Below, piece after piece: positions 33,501 through 34,390 of a stretch of 34,390 bases of DNA. The position numbers and the translations under genes are program-made. Position 1 is the stretch's first letter; each line of letters begins with the position of its first letter. The stretch lies in NCBI GenBank assembly GCA_020650975.1, contig JAIPMN010001558.1:1-34390 (forward strand), in the 5' to 3' direction. This DNA is from Apostichopus californicus (taxonomy: Eukaryota > Echinodermata > Holothuroidea > Aspidochirotida > Stichopodidae). The notes beneath the pieces are model-generated. The model was given only the letters and a program-made list of their open reading frames with translations. It was not told where the DNA came from and did not search any database.

Positions 33501-34326
33501 GGTTTTACTTCCAGCCTGTGTTAATAACTAAACAATTAAGGGGGTAACAAAGGGCTGCAAAGAAAGTTGCTTTATCTCATTTGTGTCTGTACTACCTCTC
33601 GAATTACGCACTTGCAAACAGCCTCAGAGAAAGTTCACTTTGCAGGAGAACCTTGGAATGTTAAACATGTATGACAGGCATAGTCAAAGTTACATATGCA
33701 TATATGACACTTGAGAGCTGTAAAACCCTTTAAAAAAAATCATTTCCAGTCATTTCTGACTTGTGCATCAAAGTTCCAGCCCTTAATATATCAGTTACAT
33801 CTACCATATTCACTGATTTATAATGGGAAGTTTAGGTTAGTCATATGGTATCAGATACAAGGAAGTCTCCTGCATTGCCTTAAAGCTGCACATTGCATGG
33901 TGTCTGCAAGAATTATTTGGTACCACAGATGGTGAAGCATTTAGAAGGTTATAAGTGAAAAGAACATGAATTACTTCATGGAATAAGAAAACACACCAGA
34001 AGCAATGAGATTAGGCGTAGGCATTCATAGTTGAAAGAAAAAAGGAAGATGAAACACCATGCAGGTTGCAAGCCAAGTGAAAATGCATCTTTTAAGTAAT
34101 GGCTATAAAGTAGCATTTTGGTCAGTCTTGGCTTGGTTTCTAGTTTAATTTCGTGCGGCCTTTCTTCTTCCCTTCAGACGTCGACGACGAATCGCCCCAT
34201 GTATTTAGCGAGGTTGACGAGCACTCTGTTTACCAACCACCGGACTCTCTCCAGATACCGCTAGAGCTTGCCCGCAACGATTCCAGTCAATCTCTACCAG
34301 ACAGTGACTCATCAAGCAGTCAGGAG
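8871..34326 (+). CDS. MADD: MADD / Rab3-GEP, DENN-domain Rab exchange factor (5' part, eight coding exons)
   Basis: Joining the eight exons listed separately gives an uninterrupted 697-residue product that matches animal MADD from its N-terminus. The family exchanges GDP for GTP on Rab3 and Rab27 on secretory and synaptic vesicles, links Rab3 vesicles to KIF1 motors, and in mammals binds the TNFR1 death domain (C. elegans orthologue AEX-3). Visible order: upstream DENN (about residues 9-218), core DENN (about 240-400), downstream DENN (about 400-565), then an acidic Ser-rich linker. Vertebrate MADD exceeds 1500 residues, so more than half of the protein, including the C-terminal region, lies beyond the window. 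All introns are GT-AG; intron phases are 2, 0, 0, 0, 0, 0 and 1. The gene spans at least 25 kb, mostly because of intron 2. No frame disruption was seen, so it appears functional. Confidence 0.96.
9524..10634 (+). other. MADD: MADD intron 1 (between coding exons 1 and 2)
   Basis: A 1.1-kb phase-2 intron, GTGAGG to TTTTGCAG. It carries a G-rich patch near 9838-9900 and a tandem duplication at 10181-10247. No other gene or element was recognised. Confidence 0.85.
10181..10247. repeat. Two-copy tandem duplication of about 33 bp
   Basis: GTAGCAATCCTCGTTAACTA and the following AAGTCAGTTACT (10181-10212) are repeated as GTAGCGATCCTCGTTAACTA and TTAAAGTCAGTTACT (10213-10247), differing by one substitution and a 3-bp insertion. 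It is a recent local duplication with no visible function. Confidence 0.75.
10635..10932 (+). CDS. MADD: MADD coding exon 2 (start of core DENN)
   Basis: Encodes the end of Arg218 through Lys317. The acceptor TATTTTGCAG joins in phase to exon 1 (AG plus A gives Arg). Conserved core-DENN features are the helix [17 protein letters not shown], a FALPD block, and [12 protein letters not shown] followed by [13 protein letters not shown]. The donor is AAG|GTAGAG, phase 0. An opposite-strand open frame over the same region is a shadow of this exon. Confidence 0.96.
10933..12726 (+). other. MADD: MADD intron 2, left part
   Basis: The start of a roughly 15-kb phase-0 intron (10933-25989) that contains most of the mobile elements of the window. 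This part is AT-rich, with no exon or element of definable ends. Confidence 0.7.
12727..13892. mobile_element. Non-autonomous hAT-superfamily DNA transposon
   Basis: A 1166-bp element flanked by a perfect 8-bp duplication GTATCTTT (12719-12726 and 13893-13900). Left end: TAGTGTTTACACGGGTCC. Right end, reverse complemented: TAGTGTTTGCACGGGTTATC. These are imperfect terminal inverted repeats starting TAGTG, which fits the hAT end pattern YARNG and the hAT 8-bp target duplication. There is no transposase reading frame, so it would need a relative in trans. GC-rich CCCGGGTA-type motifs cluster near both ends. The right half is built from internal repeats. The perfect target duplication suggests a fairly recent insertion. 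Confidence 0.88.
13288..13855. repeat. Internal four-copy repeat array within the hAT element
   Basis: GCCTAACACCACACTAAGTC recurs at 13292, 13431, 13558 and 13728, giving periods of 139, 127 and 170 bp. Each later copy is preceded by TTATTGCTGTTA and a short CGACCACAT block. The first two copies share GACGCAGTTATAAGATATC. The last two instead share TTTGCGTAGGATTCGGGTAA and the following GGAACCGGGTAGTATCGC. The array therefore mixes two subunit types, indicating stepwise expansion inside the transposon. Confidence 0.8.
13901..15829 (+). other. MADD: MADD intron 2, AT-rich stretch
   Basis: No exon or bounded element was identified. Homopolymer C (13969-13977) and TACTGTA-type words (14185-14210, 15380-15410) are present. 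The segment near 14430-14530 has several open frames on both strands but no recognisable protein similarity. Confidence 0.5.
15830..16080. promoter_or_regulatory. CpG-preserving patch with a palindromic CRE in intron 2
   Basis: About 17 CpGs lie within roughly 250 bp of an otherwise CpG-poor intron, with the full palindromic CRE TGACGTCA at 15862-15869. Nearby GTGACGAAG-type words (15848, 16042) resemble further half sites. This composition suggests an unmethylated enhancer or alternative promoter. CREB/ATF binding to TGACGTCA is established in animals; use at this site is inference. Confidence 0.35.
16776..16817. other. Assembly gap inside a poly-G tract
   Basis: Ten N bases (16794-16803) interrupt long G runs on both sides. 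The true length of the G tract is unknown. The gap is probably a small sequencing failure, because the flanks are the same homopolymer. Confidence 0.9.
16818..17511 (+). other. MADD: MADD intron 2, AT-rich stretch
   Basis: No gene recognised. The 94-codon open frame at 16951-17235 has no recognisable motifs and low-complexity codon content. TACTGTA-type words are frequent at 17290-17480. Confidence 0.5.
17512..17660. repeat. Purine- and G-rich minisatellite
   Basis: About four imperfect copies of a unit near 30-36 bp, built on GTGTGGGAGGGGGAAGGACA followed by TGTTG. A related G-rich block lies at 17858-17912 and reuses GACATG and CATGTCGGTGG words. Both are strand-biased, with G runs of three to seven, and could form quadruplex or triplex structures. 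Confidence 0.7.
17661..18708 (+). other. MADD: MADD intron 2, AT-rich stretch
   Basis: Includes the second G-rich block at 17858-17912. Otherwise only AT-rich sequence with many TACTGTA or TACAGTA words was seen. Confidence 0.5.
18721..18914 (+). mobile_element. Retroposed RNA with U2 snRNA head and unrelated structured body (SINE-like)
   Basis: The first ~45 nt (18721-18765) match the 5' end of U2 snRNA from its first base, with about two or three substitutions. They include CTTCTCGGCCTTTTGGCTAA and the branch-site recognition region GTGTAGTATCTGTTC. After that, U2 stem IIb, the normal Sm site and stems III/IV are absent. The body instead folds into hairpins: CCCT/AGGG with a TTCG loop (18765-18776), CAGTCCC/GGGACTG (18814-18835), and GCCCAGG/CCTGGGC (18877-18896). 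An Sm-like AGTTTGG lies just before the last hairpin. The 3' end is A-rich (CTTAAAAAAG). Flanking sequences TATATTTGCTAG (18709-18720) and TATAATTGCTAG (18915-18926) match at 11 of 12 bases, a typical LINE-mediated target duplication. It is therefore an inserted cDNA, not a native U2 gene. Confidence 0.8.
18927..21030 (+). other. MADD: MADD intron 2, AT-rich stretch
   Basis: No gene recognised. Small features only: a near-tandem TTAGATGATGTAAAGGAATT at 19315-19350 and a GCAGATTGCAGACTGCAGAC micro-repeat at 19711-19735. Confidence 0.5.
21031..21397 (-). mobile_element. TTAA-flanked MITE, copy 2 (inverted relative to copy 1)
   Basis: The element at 21035-21393 (359 bp) is the reverse complement of 7703-8079 over its full length, bounded by TTAA at 21031-21034 and 21394-21397. 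It starts AGGCATTGAAGACTCGCCCC and ends CTTCACACCCT, the complement of the copy 1 left end. The two copies differ by scattered substitutions and small indels in the middle, near the TACC/TTAATT region, so they are independent insertions of moderate age. Confidence 0.82.
21531..21679 (+). repeat. Palindromic short repeat, fullest copy of a six-copy family
   Basis: The left arm 21546-21577 (ACTTACCTGTCTCCCCACGA and the following CCTAAGCACACT) is the near-perfect inverse of the right arm 21650-21679 (AGTGCTAAGGTTGTGGGAAG then ACAGGTAAGC), about 27 of 30 positions pairing across a 72-bp loop. Partial copies lacking the right arm lie at 21727-21772, 22611-22730, 26847-26970, 29182-29280 and 31470-31565, all in the same orientation. 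Shared features are TTTACTTCGCTCCTCACTTA at the left and CTGGTAACCTTTTAACACT inside. The family is not one I recognise. Confidence 0.75.
21727..21772 (+). repeat. Fragment of the palindromic repeat family
   Basis: TTTATTTCACCCCTCACTTC, then TGTCTCCTCACCAACAC, aligns with the left arm of the copy at 21531. Only the left end is present, diverged, about 50 bp downstream of the fuller copy. Confidence 0.45.
21773..22610 (+). other. MADD: MADD intron 2, AT-rich stretch
   Basis: No gene recognised. GGGATGTACCAACCGGAT at 22243 and AATCCGGCCAAGGCTGG at 22512 look faintly like transposon ends, but they do not pair well and have no target duplication. Confidence 0.4.
22611..22730 (+). repeat. Palindromic repeat family, copy lacking the right arm
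   Basis: Aligns with 21531-21649: TTTACTTCGCTCCTCGTTAA, CCTGTCTCCCCACAACCTTA, CTACCGTGCCTGCAATGAAC, then CTGGTAACCTTTTAACACTG and GCGCCCTCTATGACC. The inverted right arm is missing, so it either inserted truncated or lost that end. Confidence 0.7.
22731..25989 (+). other. MADD: MADD intron 2, right end
   Basis: AT-rich intron with no element of definable ends. TACTGTA/TACAGTA words recur throughout. The intron ends at TTCACTCAG before exon 3. Several short open frames on both strands show no recognisable similarity. Confidence 0.55.
25990..26121 (+). CDS. MADD: MADD coding exon 3 (core DENN)
   Basis: A 132-nt phase-0 exon encoding residues 318-361. It contains [20 protein letters not shown] followed by [16 protein letters not shown], among the most conserved stretches of the family's core DENN domain and nearly identical to vertebrate MADD. 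The acceptor is TTCACTCAG and the donor CAG|GTAATA. The donor sits directly beside a long CT-rich tract. Confidence 0.97.
26130..26640. repeat. Long CT-rich (polypyrimidine) tract with internal repeats
   Basis: About 500 bp with almost no G, built from CTCCCTCCC, CTCTTAACTCACTCCCTCCC and CTCTCTCCTCCTACTGTACC modules (the last recurring at 26155, 26280 and in part at 26392). The mixture suggests tandem expansion with drift. It begins within 10 bp of the exon 3 splice donor. Confidence 0.8.
26847..26970 (+). repeat. Palindromic repeat family, diverged copy
   Basis: TATTTACATTGCTTCCTCAC, TTACCTGTCTGATCACAACT, TCTGCACACTCACTGTACTC and CCTTTTGACACTGACCTC follow the order of the fuller copy at 21531 with more changes. 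The right arm is missing or unrecognisable. Confidence 0.6.
27218..27331 (+). CDS. MADD: MADD coding exon 4 (core DENN)
   Basis: A 114-nt phase-0 exon encoding residues 362-399. [20 protein letters not shown] followed by [12 protein letters not shown] matches the vertebrate protein at the end of the core DENN region. The donor is AAG|GTATCT. Confidence 0.97.
28250..28460. promoter_or_regulatory. CpG-preserving patch in intron 4
   Basis: Roughly 16 CpGs in about 200 bp (for example CGTGGTTACCGTGACGACAG and CGGTCGCCCACGG) within AT-rich intron. About 60 bp downstream, a 22-codon Trp-rich open frame starts with ATG at 28517. The composition resembles an unmethylated regulatory element. A promoter function is conjecture. 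Confidence 0.25.
29182..29280 (+). repeat. Palindromic repeat family copy with 18-bp exact flanking duplication
   Basis: The unit (TTTACTTGGCACCTCGCTTA, CCTGTCTCCCCACAACCTTA, then CTGGTAACCTCCTAACACTC) lies between two copies of AATCTAACAGAAGTACAG (29164-29181 and 29281-29298). The match extends further left (CACTN) to about 22 of 23 bases. Such a long duplication is typical of LINE-type target-primed insertion, not of a cut-and-paste MITE. Confidence 0.8.
29688..29768 (+). CDS. MADD: MADD coding exon 5 (core to downstream DENN junction)
   Basis: An 81-nt phase-0 exon encoding residues 400-426. The ending [20 protein letters not shown] corresponds to LPILPEPESLELKKHLKQ in vertebrate MADD. 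The acceptor is TTTTCCCATAG and the donor CAG|GTAATG. It is the least conserved of the small exons at its N-terminal end. Confidence 0.95.
29769..30646 (+). other. MADD: MADD intron 5
   Basis: A 0.9-kb phase-0 intron. Its right half is a two-copy diverged tandem repeat (30215-30595), and related sequence occurs in intron 4. It ends TTGCATTCACTACAG. Confidence 0.85.
30215..30595. repeat. Two-copy diverged tandem repeat bearing GGACAACCAAA
   Basis: The first unit (about 30215-30425) and second unit (about 30428-30595) share CACACATNTATCTCTCC-like starts, AGTGACATGCTGGTCATTG versus AGTGACATACTGGTCATTG, TTTTGCTACATTTTTA, and GGACAACCAA (30313, 30515, 30537). A related piece with GGACAACCAAATAGTAAGAC and CTGGTTGTC lies at 27577. 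It is an interspersed family of unknown type. Confidence 0.6.
30647..30979 (+). CDS. MADD: MADD coding exon 6 (downstream DENN)
   Basis: A 333-nt phase-0 exon encoding residues 427-537. It opens with ALASMSLN, as in vertebrates, passes a variable stretch (residues about 438-465), and resumes at [36 protein letters not shown] and SFLASRP. The donor is CAG|GTAGGT. GC content is distinctly higher than in the flanking introns. Confidence 0.97.
31005..31465 (-). mobile_element. 3' end of a LINE (non-LTR retrotransposon), C-terminal RT fragment
   Basis: On the minus strand the fragment translates [20 protein letters not shown], then [34 protein letters not shown] and [12 protein letters not shown]. 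This is the C-terminal tail found in many L2/CR1-like LINEs. The frame shifts near 31350-31360, where CATTGCATTG looks like a 5-bp duplication. The coding part stops at 31050. The short 3'UTR with TATATAAATGT and an ATT/AAT tail reaches about 31005. The 5' truncation is typical of LINE insertion. It is a dead copy. Confidence 0.8.
31470..31565 (+). repeat. Palindromic repeat family, diverged copy
   Basis: TTTATTTCTCTTGCCTGTCT, CACCACATTCATAGCACTCT and CTAGAGTTAAACGGGTAAAC follow the family order with many changes. It abuts the 5' end of the LINE fragment. The right arm is missing. Confidence 0.5.
32620..32658 (+). ncRNA. Hammerhead-ribozyme-like motif (degenerate)
   Basis: In order: GCCT (possible stem I strand), CTGAAGAA (catalytic box CUGANGA with one extra A), GATCCT-ACT-AGGATC (6-bp stem II hairpin), GAAA, TGTC (GUC cleavage triplet), and AGGC, which pairs perfectly with the initial GCCT. 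Stem III would be almost absent, as in the minimal hammerheads known from Penelope-like retroelements. The extra A in the catalytic box makes activity doubtful. A shortened copy is at 6805-6828. It may be the relic of a retroelement terminus. Confidence 0.4.
32762..33092 (+). CDS. MADD: MADD coding exon 7 (end of downstream DENN, acidic Ser-rich linker)
   Basis: A 331-nt exon encoding residues 538-647 and one base of 648. [14 protein letters not shown] followed by [13 protein letters not shown] matches the end of the downstream DENN domain in vertebrate MADD. From about residue 600 it becomes acidic and Ser-rich ([20 protein letters not shown]) and ends with [20 protein letters not shown], a conserved linker block. 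The donor is CAAG|GTATTC, phase 1. Confidence 0.96.
33093..34177 (+). other. MADD: MADD intron 7
   Basis: A 1.1-kb phase-1 intron with a short AT dinucleotide run (33477-33489) and no recognised element. It ends TTTCTTCTTCCCTTCAG. Confidence 0.85.
34178..34326 (+). CDS. MADD: MADD coding exon 8 (linker)
   Basis: A 149-nt exon completing Asp648 (G plus AC) and running to Glu697. The acidic start [17 protein letters not shown] and the Ser-rich end [12 protein letters not shown] are low in conservation, as expected for the linker after the DENN module. The joint is supported by in-frame phase, a good acceptor (CTTCTTCCCTTCAG) and the strong donor GAG|GTAAGA. The next exon is outside the window. 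Confidence 0.85.
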
Positions 34327-34390
34327 GTAAGATCATTTATGACATTAGAGAATCCCCACCCAACACCCCCCCCCCCATGATACTACTAAT
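34327..34390 (+). other. MADD: Start of MADD intron 8, cut by the window edge
   Basis: Begins GTAAGATC and contains a poly-C run near 34367-34376. No further exon is visible. Confidence 0.8.

Noticed and set aside
1-34390. LTR retroviruses, Polinton-like elements, CRISPR arrays, rRNA genes
   Set aside because: No paired long terminal repeats, capsid/integrase/polymerase similarity, regularly spaced palindromic repeats or rRNA sequence were recognised on either strand.

Overview
The window is metazoan nuclear DNA carrying the 5' two-thirds of one recognisable gene on the + strand. This is the MADD / Rab3-GEP orthologue, a DENN-domain guanine-nucleotide exchange factor for Rab3 and Rab27. Eight coding exons (8871-9523, 10635-10932, 25990-26121, 27218-27331, 29688-29768, 30647-30979, 32762-33092, 34178-34326) join in frame across GT-AG introns. 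They give 697 residues covering the whole tripartite DENN module and the start of the acidic, Ser-rich linker. The gene runs off the right edge. Protein similarity and the style of the repeats suggest a marine deuterostome, most likely an echinoderm and perhaps a sea cucumber; the species is inference.

Layout. Positions 1-8563 are 5' flank or first intron, filled with repeats: a LINE-tail-like AAT microsatellite at the left edge, a CpG-preserving patch (about 470-790), a tRNA-like gene or SINE head (3522-3592), two tRNA-headed SINEs in inverted orientation (5161-5388 and 5801-6030) inside a decayed CAGTGACC minisatellite, and a TTAA-flanked MITE (7703-8079). A probable 5'UTR exon segment starts after a strong acceptor at 8564. 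Intron 2 is about 15 kb. It holds a complete-ended non-autonomous hAT element with a perfect 8-bp target duplication (12727-13892), a CpG/CRE patch (15830-16080), a 10-N gap inside poly-G, G-rich minisatellites, a retroposed RNA with a U2 snRNA head (18721-18914), and the second TTAA MITE (21035-21393). The later introns hold a long CT-rich tract beside the exon 3 donor, a LINE 3' fragment (about 31005-31465), a hammerhead-like motif (32620-32658), and scattered members of a short repeat family whose fullest copy is palindromic.

Most unusual items. (1) The U2-headed retroposon: the first ~45 nt of U2 snRNA are fused to an unrelated, strongly hairpinned body, with an A-rich tail and ~12-bp flanking duplications. 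It looks like a SINE with an snRNA head, in a lineage where I know of none described. (2) The short palindromic repeat family, six copies all in the same orientation, whose arms contain perfect 5' splice-site sequence on both strands; one copy has an 18-bp exact flanking duplication. (3) The hammerhead-like motif, present in one fuller and one shortened copy.

No second protein-coding gene, rRNA, CRISPR array, LTR element or Polinton-type element was recognised. Most of the remaining sequence is AT-rich intron.
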